Below are positions 38,283 to 48,718 of a stretch of 64,000 nt of DNA, one piece after another; position 1 is the stretch's first letter, and the number at the start of each line of letters is the position of its first letter. The notes under the pieces were generated by a model that was not told the origin of the DNA, searched no databases, and saw nothing but the letters and a program-made list of their open reading frames with translations. The DNA lies in NCBI RefSeq assembly GCF_900698905.1, contig NZ_LR217707.1:62001-126000 (forward strand). The letters run 5' to 3'. A program made the translations under genes and the position numbers. This DNA is from Buchnera aphidicola (Cinara kochiana kochiana). GTDB lineage: Bacteria > Pseudomonadota > Gammaproteobacteria > Enterobacterales > Enterobacteriaceae.

Positions 38283-38452
38283 AGAAAATATTATAATATA
38301 TACAAATTTTATCATTATTTATATATATAAAAGAGATTAAAAGAAATTTTTTTTTAAAAATATACGTGTATTTATGTTAATAGTGAATTATTTAATTTTA
38401 ATGAAATAATTTTTATTTATATAAGTAGTGTAAATATTTATAGGATATATTA

Positions 38453-39268
38453 ATGAATGGATTGATATATAAAAAGCATATTCCAGTAAAAAGATTTGGA
38501 CAAAATTTTTTAAAAAATAAAATTATTATCAATAAAATATTACAACAAATGTATTTAAAAAATATTGATAATTTTATTGAAATTGGGCCAGGTTTAGGAG
38601 CATTAACATTCCCGATTTGTAATGTAGTTAATAAAATTACAGTATTAGAAATAGATGAAAATATTGTATTTTTTTTATTACAGAGTAAGTATAATAAAAA
38701 AATGCAAATTATTTTAACTGATGTTATGAAATTTGATTTTCAATATTTTTTTTCTTTACATGAAAATATTTTGTATCGATTAGTAGGGAATTTACCATAT
38801 AGTATTTCTACCTGTTTATTAATAAATTTAATTCAATATAATTCGTATATTTTGGATATGAATTTTATGTTTCAAAAAGAAGTAGCGTGTAGATTGTTAG
38901 CAATACCTGGTAGTAAAGAATATGGTAAAATAAGTATTCTTGCACAGTATTTTTATAAAATTATTCCTATTTGCGATATTGATAAATGTAATTTTTTTCC
39001 AAGTCCTAAAATAGATTCTGTTTTTTTACGATTTATTCCATATCGTATACATAATCAAAAGCAAATAAATCGTTATTTTTTTGCATTAGAATTAATTACT
39101 CGTATAGCATTTCAGCATAGACGTAAATTTTTAAATAAAAATATATCTAAATTATTTTCTCAACAGACATTATTAAAATGTGATATTCATCCGTTTTCTC
39201 GGGCAGAAGATGTTTCTGTATACCAGTATTATTTACTTGCAAAAAATTTTTTAAAATTATATTTTTAA
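38453..39268 (+). CDS. ksgA: 16S rRNA (adenine1518-N6/adenine1519-N6)-dimethyltransferase
   Basis: Dimethylates the two adenines of the helix 45 loop of 16S rRNA late in 30S assembly. It has 271 residues (E. coli 273). KRFGQNFL, the SAM motif IEIGPGLGALT, and the catalytic NLPYSIST (motif IV) followed by FMFQKEVA are intact, as are FFPSPKIDS and FQHRRKF. An AGGA SD precedes the ATG. The E. coli neighbours apaG and apaH are not found here. Confidence 0.97.
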   Translation: MNGLIYKKHIPVKRFGQNFLKNKIIINKILQQMYLKNIDNFIEIGPGLGALTFPICNVVNKITVLEIDENIVFFLLQSKYNKKMQIILTDVMKFDFQYFFSLHENILYRLVGNLPYSISTCLLINLIQYNSYILDMNFMFQKEVACRLLAIPGSKEYGKISILAQYFYKIIPICDIDKCNFFPSPKIDSVFLRFIPYRIHNQKQINRYFFALELITRIAFQHRRKFLNKNISKLFSQQTLLKCDIHPFSRAEDVSVYQYYLLAKNFLKLYF

Positions 39269-39584
39269 TACAAATAATTTAATATATACTTGATATTTTA
39301 TATATATAATTTTTTGTATATGTAATATTTTATTAGTTTATTTATAAAATAGTTTATTGAAAATAAATATTTATAATAAAATATTGGTCTCAAATAAACA
39401 TGATATATACATATATATAATTTTAATTGATTAAATAATATATATCATATTTATTTAATTAATATATTTTTTAAAAGTAAAATAGATTTTTGTAAAATAA
39501 ATATACATATAAATGTATATTTATTAGTAATATGTTGTTATAGAGTAACTCTTGTGTTTGGTTATAGGTTATTTATAATTAGAG
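39269..39584. other. 316-bp gap between convergent ksgA and carB
   Basis: No gene is seen. It contains the hairpin at 39498-39523 and a small palindrome GAGTAACTC near 39545-39553. By comparison with E. coli order, apaG, apaH and folA would have lain around this junction and are absent. Confidence 0.55.
39498..39523. terminator. 11-bp AT hairpin between ksgA and carB
   Basis: TAAATATACAT (39498-39508) pairs perfectly with 39513-39523 around ATAA, between the two convergent stops. It is a possible bidirectional terminator; the evidence is only position and complementarity. Confidence 0.35.
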
Positions 39585-42500
39585 TTAATAATTGTTATTT
39601 CGATGTATATGCTGTAAGGATAATATTGGATATTTTCCAATATGTTTTAAAGCAGAAATAGTAGCGAATGCTCCATTTAAAGTAGAATCATAATGTATTT
39701 TGTAATTTAGAGCTGTTTTGCGTATTTCATGAGTTTCTTTATTTTTTTTATTATCTATTGATGTATTTATTATGTAAATATATTTTTTATTTTTAATGCC
39801 ATCTTGTATGTTTGGTCTTCCTTCATGAATTTTATTTACTAATTTTATCGGGATTCCTTGATTTTTTATTTTTAAATAAGTACCTAATGTTGCTTCTAAA
39901 TTAAATTTTAGTTTTTTTAATTTTATAGCAATATCAATAATTAAATTTTTATCTTGATTTTTTACAGATAATAAAACTGTTCCGTGATTTTTAAGATTAG
40001 CGGATACTCCGAGCATAGCTTTGTAAAAGGCTAATGAAAAACTTTTACCGATACCCATCACCTCTCCGGTAGATCGCATTTCTGGTCCTAAAAATGGATT
40101 AGATTCTGGAAATTTATTAAATGGTAATACAACTTCTTTGACTGAAAAATATTTTGGCTTAATTATTTTAATGTATTTTTGTTGTAATAGATTTTTTCCA
40201 CAAATTGCACGCATTGCTATTTTTGCTAATGGCGCTCCAATAGATTTTGATACGAATGGAATAGATCTAGATGCTCGAGGATTTACTTCTAAAATAAATA
40301 TTTTTTTGTTTTTAATGGCAAATTGAATATTAATTAGTCCTAATACATGTAAATTAAGAGCTAAAATTTTTGTTTGATTTATTATTTCTTTTTCTATTTT
40401 TTTATTCAATGTATGAACAGGTAAGGTACATGCTGAATCTCCCGAATGTATTCCTGCCGGTTCTATATGTTCCATAATTCCACCGATAAAGACGTTTTTT
40501 TTATCACAGACGGCATCTACGTCTACTTCAATAGCATTATCTAGATATTGATCTAATAAAATAGTTTGATTTTTTGATTGTTGATTACGATTTGAAAAAT
40601 ATTTTATAAGATGATCGTTATCATAAATAATTTTCATATCTCGTCCACCTAATACATATGAAGGACGCGCAATTATTGGATATCCTATATTATTAGATTT
40701 TTTTAACGCTTCTTTTATATTATTTGCTGTATCATTTTTAGGTTGTTGTAATTTTAGTTTGTGAATTATTTTTTGGAATTTTTGTCTATTTTCAGCTATA
40801 TCAATATATTTTGGTTGTGTTCCTAGAATATTAATTTTTTCTTGTTGAAAATATTTGGCTAATTTTAATGGTGTTTGGCCTCCATATTGAATTACAATCC
40901 CCATAGGTTTTTCTATACGTACGATTTCCAATATTTCTTCTAATGCAATAGGTTCAAAATATAATCTATCGGATATATCGTAATCTGTAGATACTGTTTC
41001 AGGATTACAATTAATCATAATTGTTTCATATTTATCTTTTTTTAATATTTGTGATGCATGCACGCAACAATAATCAAATTCAATACCTTGGCCAATTCTA
41101 TTTGGGCCGCTACCAAGAATGATAATTTTTTTTAAATTTTTTGTAGGTAAGGATTCACATTCATCTTCCCAGGTAGAATACATATAGGCGGTTTCTGTAG
41201 AAAATTCAGCTGCGCAGGTATCTATACGTTTATAGGTAGGGTGTAATTTTAGTTTATATCTTTTTTTACGTATGTCATCTTCTTGAACATTTATCAGTTG
41301 AGAGATACGTAAATCTGAAAAACCTTTTGATTTTAAGTATTTTAATTGTGCATAATTAAAATCAGATAATTTCTTATTTTTTGTTTTTTCTTCTATCAAA
41401 ATTAAATTTTGTATTTGTTGTAAAAACCATTTATCAATGTATGTTAGTTTGTATATTTTATCTATAGTCCATTTTAATCGAAAAGCTTCTCCTATATACC
41501 ATAATCGTTTTGGACCAGTTTCTTTTAATTCATATTTTATTTTTTTTTCTTGTATTATGTTATTATCATCTATTTTTTTAGTATTTATATCAAATCCTGT
41601 AGATCCAATTTCTAAACTTCTAATTGCTTTTTGTAATGATTCTTGAAATGTACGACCAATAGCCATTACTTCTCCTATTGATTTCATTTGTGTTGTTAAT
41701 CGATCATTACATTTATGAAATTTTTTAAAATCAAATCTAGGTATTTTAGTTACAACATAATCAATGGAAGGTTCAAAAGCTGCTGGTGTGTTATGTCCAG
41801 TAATATTATTTTGTAATTCATTCAAGGTATATCCTATAGACAACTTTGTAGAAATTCGCGCGATAGGAAAACCCGTAGCTTTTGAGGCTAAAGCTGATGA
41901 TCGAGATACTCTAGGATTCATTTCAATGACTATCATTTTTCCAGTTCTTGGATGTATTGCGAATTGTACATTAGATCCTCCGTTTGTTACGCCAATTTCT
42001 TTAAGGATCATTATTGCAGCATTTCGCATATTTTGGTATTCTCGATCACTTAATGTTTGAGCGGGAGCAATAGTTATAGAATCTCCGGTATGTATACCCA
42101 TAGGATCTAGATTTTCTATGGTACAGATAACAATAAAATTATTTAATTTATCTCGTATTACTTCTAATTCGTATTCTTTCCAACCAATTAACGATTCGTC
42201 AATTAATAATTCGGATATTGGCGATAATTCCAGACCTTTTATACAGATATTTTGAAATTCTTCATAATTATATGCAATACCACCGCCACTACCTCCCATA
42301 GTAAATGAAGGCCTTATAATACTCGGAAAGCCAATAGATTTAATTATTGTATTTGCTTCTTTTATATTATGAGCAATACCACATCTTGCTGTTTGTAGAT
42401 TAATTTTATTCATTGACTTTTCAAATAAAGATCTATTTTCAGCTTTTTGAATAGATTTAATTGTAGCTCCTATTAATTCTACGTTATATTTTTTTAATAT

Positions 42501-42818
42501 TCCTGTTTGATATAATTGTAACGCACAATTTAAAGCAGTTTGTCCTCCCATAGTAGGTAAAATAGCATCTGGTTTTTCTTTTTTTATAATTTCTTCAATA
42601 ATTTTTACATTAATAGGTTCAATATATGTTTTATCAGCAATATCAGGGTCTGTCATAATAGTTGCTGGATTAGAATTAATCAATATAACGGTATATCCTT
42701 CTTCTTTTAATGCTGTACAAGCTTGAACGCCTGAATAATCAAATTCGCAGGCTTGTCCGATTATAATAGGTCCAGATCCTATTATTAATATAGAGTTTAT
42801 ATCATTTCTTTTGGGCAT
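39585..42818 (-). CDS. carB: carbamoyl-phosphate synthase large subunit
   Basis: Makes carbamoyl phosphate from ammonia (from CarA), bicarbonate and two ATP, for arginine and pyrimidines. I place the start at ATG 42818 ([11 protein letters not shown]), matching E. coli residue 1, with AAGGA upstream; this gives 1077 residues (E. coli 1073). The two homologous ATP-grasp halves (about 1-400 and 550-935) carry [39 protein letters not shown] and [19 protein letters not shown]. The oligomerisation domain lies between them and the allosteric MGS-like domain is at the C-terminus. The start overlaps carA by 17 bp. Confidence 0.97.
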   Translation of the reverse strand: MPKRNDINSILIIGSGPIIIGQACEFDYSGVQACTALKEEGYTVILINSNPATIMTDPDIADKTYIEPINVKIIEEIIKKEKPDAILPTMGGQTALNCALQLYQTGILKKYNVELIGATIKSIQKAENRSLFEKSMNKINLQTARCGIAHNIKEANTIIKSIGFPSIIRPSFTMGGSGGGIAYNYEEFQNICIKGLELSPISELLIDESLIGWKEYELEVIRDKLNNFIVICTIENLDPMGIHTGDSITIAPAQTLSDREYQNMRNAAIMILKEIGVTNGGSNVQFAIHPRTGKMIVIEMNPRVSRSSALASKATGFPIARISTKLSIGYTLNELQNNITGHNTPAAFEPSIDYVVTKIPRFDFKKFHKCNDRLTTQMKSIGEVMAIGRTFQESLQKAIRSLEIGSTGFDINTKKIDDNNIIQEKKIKYELKETGPKRLWYIGEAFRLKWTIDKIYKLTYIDKWFLQQIQNLILIEEKTKNKKLSDFNYAQLKYLKSKGFSDLRISQLINVQEDDIRKKRYKLKLHPTYKRIDTCAAEFSTETAYMYSTWEDECESLPTKNLKKIIILGSGPNRIGQGIEFDYCCVHASQILKKDKYETIMINCNPETVSTDYDISDRLYFEPIALEEILEIVRIEKPMGIVIQYGGQTPLKLAKYFQQEKINILGTQPKYIDIAENRQKFQKIIHKLKLQQPKNDTANNIKEALKKSNNIGYPIIARPSYVLGGRDMKIIYDNDHLIKYFSNRNQQSKNQTILLDQYLDNAIEVDVDAVCDKKNVFIGGIMEHIEPAGIHSGDSACTLPVHTLNKKIEKEIINQTKILALNLHVLGLINIQFAIKNKKIFILEVNPRASRSIPFVSKSIGAPLAKIAMRAICGKNLLQQKYIKIIKPKYFSVKEVVLPFNKFPESNPFLGPEMRSTGEVMGIGKSFSLAFYKAMLGVSANLKNHGTVLLSVKNQDKNLIIDIAIKLKKLKFNLEATLGTYLKIKNQGIPIKLVNKIHEGRPNIQDGIKNKKYIYIINTSIDNKKNKETHEIRKTALNYKIHYDSTLNGAFATISALKHIGKYPILSLQHIHRNNNY

Positions 42819-43929
42819 TTGAAATTTCCTTGTTATGCATATTTTTAATAAAGATATCAAATAGTTTTTGAATGTCATGAGTACCTGGATTGGATTCAGG
42901 GTGTCCTTGAAAACTAAAAGATGGATGGTTTTTTAACTTAATTCCTTGAACAGTTTGATCAAATAAAGAGATATGTGTAATGATCATATTATTTTTTATT
43001 GATTTTTTGTCAATAGTAAAATTATGATTTTGAGTAGTAATAAATACACGTTTAGTAGATATATTTTGGACCGGATGGTTTGATCCATGATGTCCGAATT
43101 TCATTTTAATAATTTTTGCCCCTAACGATAATGCTAAAATTTGATGACCAAGACAAATTCCAAAAATAGGAATTGAAAAATTGAGTAATTTTTCTATATT
43201 TTTGATAGATATTGAGTATGATCGTGGATCGCCGGGACCGTTTGACAATAAGACCCCAGAGGGTTGTAGTGATAATAATTTTTTTACAGAAGTATTTGAT
43301 GGAATTAAAGTAATTTGACATCCTTTATTTTGTAAAATTTTTAATATACTTGTTTTAACGCCAAAATCATATACAATAACATGGAATCTTTTTTTATTGT
43401 TAGTATCTGTAAATTGTACAGGATTCCATTTTTTAATTTTATTTACTCCAGTAAATGTAATTATTTTTTTTTTATTTTTATAATTATTTATTTTTTGGAT
43501 AGCATTTTTTATATTAATATATTTTTCAGATTGTATGCATCCATATAAAGATCCTGTATTTCGTAAAATATGAGTAAGTTTTCTTGTATCGATATTTGAT
43601 ATAGCAATAATATGATTTTTTTTTATATATTGGGATAAATTTTGTGTGCTGCGATAATTACTATCGAGAGGTGATATAGATCGAGTAATAATACCATTAG
43701 CATGAATTTTTTTAGATTCTTCATCTAGTTTATTTGTTCCAACATTACCAATATGCGGATTAGTAAATGAAATAATTTGTCCTAAATACGAAGGATCTGT
43801 TAAAATTTCTTGATATCCGGTAAGAGCAGTGTTAAATACTATTTCTCCAATTGTTTCGCCTTCTATACCTACAGAGATACCTTGGAAAACAGTACCATTT
43901 TCTAAAATTAAATGCGCTATTTTTTTCAA
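42802..43929 (-). CDS. carA: carbamoyl-phosphate synthase small subunit (glutaminase)
   Basis: Hydrolyses glutamine and channels ammonia to CarB. It has 375 residues (E. coli 382). The class I amidotransferase triad is present: Cys in FGICLGHQ, and His and Glu in [10 protein letters not shown]. The N-terminal [12 protein letters not shown] and DIDTRKLT segments are conserved. The start is a TTG (43927-43929 read on the minus strand) with an AGGAG six bases upstream. An A10 run occurs around codon 160. Its 3' end overlaps the carB start, implying coupled translation. Confidence 0.96.
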   Translation of the reverse strand: MKKIAHLILENGTVFQGISVGIEGETIGEIVFNTALTGYQEILTDPSYLGQIISFTNPHIGNVGTNKLDEESKKIHANGIITRSISPLDSNYRSTQNLSQYIKKNHIIAISNIDTRKLTHILRNTGSLYGCIQSEKYINIKNAIQKINNYKNKKKIITFTGVNKIKKWNPVQFTDTNNKKRFHVIVYDFGVKTSILKILQNKGCQITLIPSNTSVKKLLSLQPSGVLLSNGPGDPRSYSISIKNIEKLLNFSIPIFGICLGHQILALSLGAKIIKMKFGHHGSNHPVQNISTKRVFITTQNHNFTIDKKSIKNNMIITHISLFDQTVQGIKLKNHPSFSFQGHPESNPGTHDIQKLFDIFIKNMHNKEISNAQKK

Positions 43930-44015
43930 AATATTCTCCTAATATATGATTTTTATAAATATATATAAAATACTAAATTTTAATTAATAATATTTTATTA
44001 TATTATTGGTAATTT

Positions 44016-44849
44016 TTATAAAATAGAAATATTTTTAAGCACATCAGACATTTTATATAAACCAGTTTTTTTGCTGTGTATCCAGATAGCTGCCTGAAGA
44101 GCTCCTTTTGCAAAAGCTGATCGATGTATAGCTTTATGTACAATGGAAATTTTCTCATAATCATTAGAGAATAATACGGTATGTTCGCCAATTGTATTTC
44201 CTTCTCTAATAGTTGAAAAACCAATTGTATGCTTTTTTCGTATTCCAATATTTCCGTATCGTGAAAATACAGCTGATTTACTGAAATTCCAATTCATTGA
44301 TTTTGAAATAATTTTACCTAATTGTAATGCAGTTCCCGAAGGTGCGTCTATTTTGTGTCTATGATGCGCTTCAATTATTTCAATATCAGCACTATTACCT
44401 AATATATGTGACATATATTGTATTATTTTATGCATTACATTAATACCGATACTAAAATTTGGAGAATATAATATTGGAATTATTTTAGAGGCTTGCTTAA
44501 TTGTATTCATTTGTGCAGGATTAAATCCTGTTGTTCCTATGATCATTTTTTTTTTGTATTTAATACAGTATTCTACCATTTTTATGGTAGTGTATGGTGT
44601 GCTAAAATCAATTAATGTATCAAATGATAAAGTATTTTTATTTTTTCTGAGAGCATTTAATGTAGTAAAAAAATTTTTTTTATTTGTAGAAGATTTTTGG
44701 TCATCATTTAAATAATTTTTCATTTGTTTTTTTTGAATTAATCCATATATTAATTTAATATATTTGTTTTTTTTAATTTCTTTAATTAAAATTTTTCCCA
44801 TACGACCAAGTGCACCAGAAATAACGACTTTAGTATTGATATTTTTCAT
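44016..44849 (-). CDS. dapB: 4-hydroxy-tetrahydrodipicolinate reductase
   Basis: NAD(P)H-dependent second committed step of diaminopimelate and lysine synthesis. It has 277 residues (E. coli 273). The N-terminal Rossmann motif is SGALGRMGK, GTTGF follows at about residue 104, and the catalytic/substrate signature is EAHHRHKIDAPSGTA. FSIGINVM and AFAKGALQAAIW are also conserved. It lies 86 bp upstream of carA on the same strand, the dapB-carAB order of enterobacteria. An A10 run lies near codon 95. Confidence 0.97.
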   Translation of the reverse strand: MKNINTKVVISGALGRMGKILIKEIKKNKYIKLIYGLIQKKQMKNYLNDDQKSSTNKKNFFTTLNALRKNKNTLSFDTLIDFSTPYTTIKMVEYCIKYKKKMIIGTTGFNPAQMNTIKQASKIIPILYSPNFSIGINVMHKIIQYMSHILGNSADIEIIEAHHRHKIDAPSGTALQLGKIISKSMNWNFSKSAVFSRYGNIGIRKKHTIGFSTIREGNTIGEHTVLFSNDYEKISIVHKAIHRSAFAKGALQAAIWIHSKKTGLYKMSDVLKNISIL

Positions 44850-45101
44850 GTTTGATGTTCTTATAGGTAAGATGTTATTGAATAGTTGATATAAATATAT
44901 TAATATTTAGCATTAATTAGATTGTTAATAATACGTGTTTATTTTAATAAATGTTATTTTCCATAACAAATGTTATTAATATAATTATTAAATATTTTTA
45001 TTAAAATTATTATTTATATTTATATGGATAATTAGTTATCTTAAATGATGATTAATTTTAATATATATATATTTATATTTTGTTAAAATTATATAAATTT
45101 T

Positions 45102-47936
45102 TTATAAGAAAATATGTTTTTTACCTGTTTGATTAATATTTTCAAGACATTTATAGCAAATATTTGTATTTTTATTTGTAAAATTGTTTTTTTTTGAATA
45201 ATTCCAACATCTTGGACATTTAATTTTATTACTTTTTTTTATTATTATTTTTAAATTTTTAATGTTATTACTCGAATAAGCGATTTTCGGTGCAGAAGAA
45301 TATCTATGTAACTGTGTTTCAGATACTAAAAATATATATTTCAATTCATTGTTAAAAGATAGGAGTAAGTTAAATAACTTTATATCTACATATAGTGTTA
45401 GCATTATTTCTAATGAATTATGTATATATTTATTTTTTTTTGCTTGTTCAATATATTTATTGACTTCATGTCTGACAATAAATATTTTTTTCCAAAAAAA
45501 TATATTATAAGGAATATTGTTAGGAAGTGGTTTTGTTTTTTTAAACCATTTTTCGGTAAATATAGATTTTTCTTTTTTTATTTTAAAATAATTCCATGCT
45601 TCTTCTGCTGTAAATGATAAGATAGGAGCAATCCATCGTATAAGGGAATTTAATATATAAAATATTGCTGTTTGACCACTTCGTCTTTCTATACTATTAC
45701 TATTTTTAGTGTATAATCGATCTTTAATTAATTCTAAATAACAAGATCCTAATTTAATAGAACAAAAATGAATAATTTTTTGTACTACTTCATGAAAATT
45801 ATAAATTGAGTAGTTTTTAATAATTTTTTTTTGACATGTATATGTTATATCTAATATCCATCGATCCAACAATAACATTTTTTTATATTTTACAACATGG
45901 ATATTTTTTTTAAAATCAAAAATGTTAGAGAATAAAAATCTTATTGTATTTCTAATTCTTCTGTAGTGGTCGGAAATTTGGTGTAATATTTTATCAGAAA
46001 TAGATATATCATTAGTATAATTGGTATAAGCTACCCATAGTCTTAAAATATCTGCTCCCCATTTTTTAATTATATCTTTAGGTTTTGTATTATTTTCTAA
46101 AGATTTAGACATTTTTTGGCCAAGTTCATTAACAACGAATCCATGAGTTAGCACTGATTTGTATGGAGCATGATTTTTTGTAATTACAGATGTAATTAAT
46201 GATGACATAAACCAACCGCGATGCTGATCTGATCCCTCTAAATATAAGTTAGCAATATAATTTAATGTATTATTGGTATAATTCTTATATATTTTAAGTT
46301 GATGATTTGATCCTGATTCAAACCATACATCAAGAACATCATTAATTTTTTCATACATATCAGCGTTTTTTTTTATCCAAGTATGAGTATTAGATTTCCA
46401 CCATATTGTATAACCGTATTTTTTAATTTTTTTTGATATTTTTTTCATTATATCAACAGTATCTGGATGTAATTGACCGGTATGTTTATGTATAAAAAAT
46501 GGAATTGGAATGCCCCATGTTCTTTGTCTAGATATACACCAGTCGGGTCTATTTTTTAACATTATTTTCATTTTATTTTTTCCCCATCCAGGAATCCATA
46601 AAACTTTTTTAATTTCTTGTAGCATGCTATCTTGTAATAATGGGTCAGATAGTTTTATAAACCACTGTAATGTAGTTCGTAGGATAACAGGTTTTGTGTG
46701 GCGCCAGCAGTGTGGATATGAATGTTGAATAGTTTCTAAAAAAAATATTTTATCATTATTTTTTAATAACTTTAAAATTATATCTTCTTTATTGAAGATA
46801 TGAATATTATTTAGTGGATAAAATTTTGGTAAATTATAAAATCCATATGAATTAACGATTTGGGTAGGTTTTATTTGATATTTTTTACATGCGATAAAAT
46901 CTTCGTATCCGTGATCTGGAGACATATGTACTGCTCCGGTTCCTAATTCATTAGATACATGTGTAGATAATATAATTGGAACATAAATATTTAAAAATGG
47001 ATGTATACATTGCAAATTTTCTAAATTTTTTCCATTTATACAATTAATAATTTTCCATTTTTTTATGTTAATTTTTTTTATTATTTTTTTTGTTAATTTT
47101 TTTTCAAAAATATAATATTTTTTTTCAATTTTTATTAATTGATACTTTAATTGTGGATTAACAGCAATAGCTTGACATGTTGGTAATGTCCAAGGTGTAG
47201 TTGTAAAAATAACGATTGAAATATTAGTAACGGGATTTATTTTATCTTTGGTGGGATTGTTAAATTTTATTTTTGATAAACTGTTATTTTTTAAAATAAA
47301 TGACACATAAAGAGATAGTGATTTTTTTTTTTGATATTCTATTTCAGCTTCAGCTAAAGAAGATTGACAATGAAAACACCAATGAATAGGTCTGAGATCA
47401 CGATAAATATATTTTTTTTCAACAATTTTAGCTAATACATTTATAGTATTAGATTGATTTACATAGTCTAAAGTTAAGTTACTATTATCCCAATCTGCTA
47501 AGATTCCTAATCTGATAAAATCCTTTTTTTGCTGATGAACTTGTGTTAACACATATTTATAACATATTTTACGAAATTGCTTTTTATTTATGTTATTTTT
47601 TTTTTTTAATATTTGTTCTACTTTTTGTTCGATAGGTAATCCATGACAATCCCAACAAGGAATATAAGGCGCAAAAAATCCAGACATACGTTTAAATTTT
47701 AGTATTATATCTTTCAATATTTTATTAACAGCATGACCAATATGAATATCTCCATTTGCATAAGGTGGTCCGTCATGCAAAGAAAAAATTTTTTTTTTTT
47801 TGTTATATACATGTAAATTATCGTATAATTTATTTTTTTTCCATTTTTTTAATATTTCTATTTCTTTAATAACTAAATTTGCTTGCATAGGAAATTTTGT
47901 TTTAGGTAAATTTAACGATGTTTTGATTGTTTTCAT
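45102..47936 (-). CDS. ileS: isoleucyl-tRNA synthetase
   Basis: Class I synthetase of 944 residues (E. coli 938). HIGH is in GDIHIGHAVNK and KMSKS in GQKMSKSLEN. The CP1 editing domain still has TTTPWTLP and GTGAVHMSPDHGYEDF, including the His and Asp used in hydrolysis, so editing looks preserved, unlike in ThrRS and PheRS of this genome. The C-terminal Zn knuckle has CPRC and CYKC. An A13 run lies at about codons 46-50. SD GAGG precedes the ATG. The E. coli neighbours ribF and lspA are absent. Confidence 0.96.
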   Translation of the reverse strand: MKTIKTSLNLPKTKFPMQANLVIKEIEILKKWKKNKLYDNLHVYNKKKKIFSLHDGPPYANGDIHIGHAVNKILKDIILKFKRMSGFFAPYIPCWDCHGLPIEQKVEQILKKKNNINKKQFRKICYKYVLTQVHQQKKDFIRLGILADWDNSNLTLDYVNQSNTINVLAKIVEKKYIYRDLRPIHWCFHCQSSLAEAEIEYQKKKSLSLYVSFILKNNSLSKIKFNNPTKDKINPVTNISIVIFTTTPWTLPTCQAIAVNPQLKYQLIKIEKKYYIFEKKLTKKIIKKINIKKWKIINCINGKNLENLQCIHPFLNIYVPIILSTHVSNELGTGAVHMSPDHGYEDFIACKKYQIKPTQIVNSYGFYNLPKFYPLNNIHIFNKEDIILKLLKNNDKIFFLETIQHSYPHCWRHTKPVILRTTLQWFIKLSDPLLQDSMLQEIKKVLWIPGWGKNKMKIMLKNRPDWCISRQRTWGIPIPFFIHKHTGQLHPDTVDIMKKISKKIKKYGYTIWWKSNTHTWIKKNADMYEKINDVLDVWFESGSNHQLKIYKNYTNNTLNYIANLYLEGSDQHRGWFMSSLITSVITKNHAPYKSVLTHGFVVNELGQKMSKSLENNTKPKDIIKKWGADILRLWVAYTNYTNDISISDKILHQISDHYRRIRNTIRFLFSNIFDFKKNIHVVKYKKMLLLDRWILDITYTCQKKIIKNYSIYNFHEVVQKIIHFCSIKLGSCYLELIKDRLYTKNSNSIERRSGQTAIFYILNSLIRWIAPILSFTAEEAWNYFKIKKEKSIFTEKWFKKTKPLPNNIPYNIFFWKKIFIVRHEVNKYIEQAKKNKYIHNSLEIMLTLYVDIKLFNLLLSFNNELKYIFLVSETQLHRYSSAPKIAYSSNNIKNLKIIIKKSNKIKCPRCWNYSKKNNFTNKNTNICYKCLENINQTGKKHIFL
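47789..47801 (-). repeat. A13 homopolymer inside ileS
   Basis: Thirteen consecutive T on the plus strand read as A13 in the ileS message. They code four lysines and the first base of Ile, in frame, about 50 codons from the start. It is the longest coding homopolymer I found in the window. Confidence 0.88.
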
Positions 47937-48366
47937 ATATGCCTCATAGTAAATTGATAGATATATTATTTTTTAAAATTATAAAAAAAATTTTATATCA
48001 TTACTAATGAATGTTTTTTTTAAAATAAAAATTTTTAAAATAGTATTTATTAAGAATTTTTAATTATTAATAATAGTATATATAATAGTTTTATTAATTT
48101 TAATCGATATAACGATATATTTATTATATTTTGATCATAAATATCGTTAATTAATAATTGGTATTGTTTTATATGTAATATATTTTATATTATATTAACA
48201 TGAATAATATTATTTATAATATATATATTTTATATATTTATATATATAAAATATATATATATTATTAGTTATAACTTATAATAAGATTTATATTAATAAA
48301 TATTATAAATATTTTTAATATCAGTAATTTTTATCAATAGCACTCATTTATGAGGTTGTGAATATT
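47937..48366. other. 430-bp gap between divergent ileS and rpsT
   Basis: Almost pure A/T, presumably with promoters for both genes. ribF, which lies here in E. coli, is not present and no remnant is recognisable. A long imperfect inverted repeat spans 48110-48149 (TAACGATATATTTAT against ATAAATATCGTTA). Confidence 0.6.
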
Positions 48367-48630
48367 ATGGCAAATATAAAATCATCTAAAAAACATGCAA
48401 TTATTTCTGAAAAAAAAAGAAAATATAATTTTAGTAAACGATCTGCAATAAAAACTTTCATAAAAAAGGTATATTTTTTTATCAAACAAAAAAATAAAGA
48501 AAAAGCGAATGAAACATTTTGTATATTACAATCTATTATTGATAGATATGCTTTGAAAGGAATTTTGCATGTTAATAAAGCTGCTAGACATAAATCCATA
48601 TTAACAAAATATATTAAAAATATTGTCTAA
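48367..48630 (+). CDS. rpsT: 30S ribosomal protein S20
   Basis: Early 30S assembly protein binding 16S rRNA. From ATG 48367 it is 87 residues, the E. coli length, beginning MANIKSSKKHAI. The helical RTFIKKVY-like KTFIKKVYFF and the C-terminal NKAARHKS motif are conserved. E. coli rpsT uses a UUG start in its autoregulation; here the start is ATG, with GAGG about 11 nt upstream. The longer ORF begins at a GTG three codons earlier. Confidence 0.97.
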   Translation: MANIKSSKKHAIISEKKRKYNFSKRSAIKTFIKKVYFFIKQKNKEKANETFCILQSIIDRYALKGILHVNKAARHKSILTKYIKNIV

Positions 48631-48692
48631 TATATTTTACAAGATATATATAATAAATTATATAAGTATTGCATCTATTTTATTTTATATAG

Positions 48693-48714
48693 ATAGCAAT
48701 ACCCTCTTTGCTAT
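48693..48714 (+). terminator. 7-bp hairpin with T-rich tail after rpsT
   Basis: ATAGCAA (48693-48699) pairs with TTGCTAT (48708-48714) around TACCCTCT and is followed on the plus strand by ATTTTTATT. That tail includes the dnaJ stop codon on the other strand. It lies between convergent rpsT and dnaJ and looks like an intrinsic terminator for rpsT. Confidence 0.6.
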
Positions 48715-48718
48715 ATTT

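Larger units (their letters stand above)
37710..38452. other. 743-bp gap between rplY and ksgA containing three inverted repeats
   Basis: The largest non-coding stretch in the window. It has no credible ORF. It holds a GC-rich hairpin (37795-37859), a 15-bp palindrome (38226-38240) and an AU hairpin with a U-run (38255-38282), listed separately. It may be the footprint of lost genes or carry a small RNA. Confidence 0.6.

Noticed and set aside
46860-47240. Possible loss of IleRS editing, by analogy with ThrRS and PheRS.
   Set aside because: The CP1 motifs TTTPWTLP and GTGAVH...HGYEDF, with the key His and Asp, are present.
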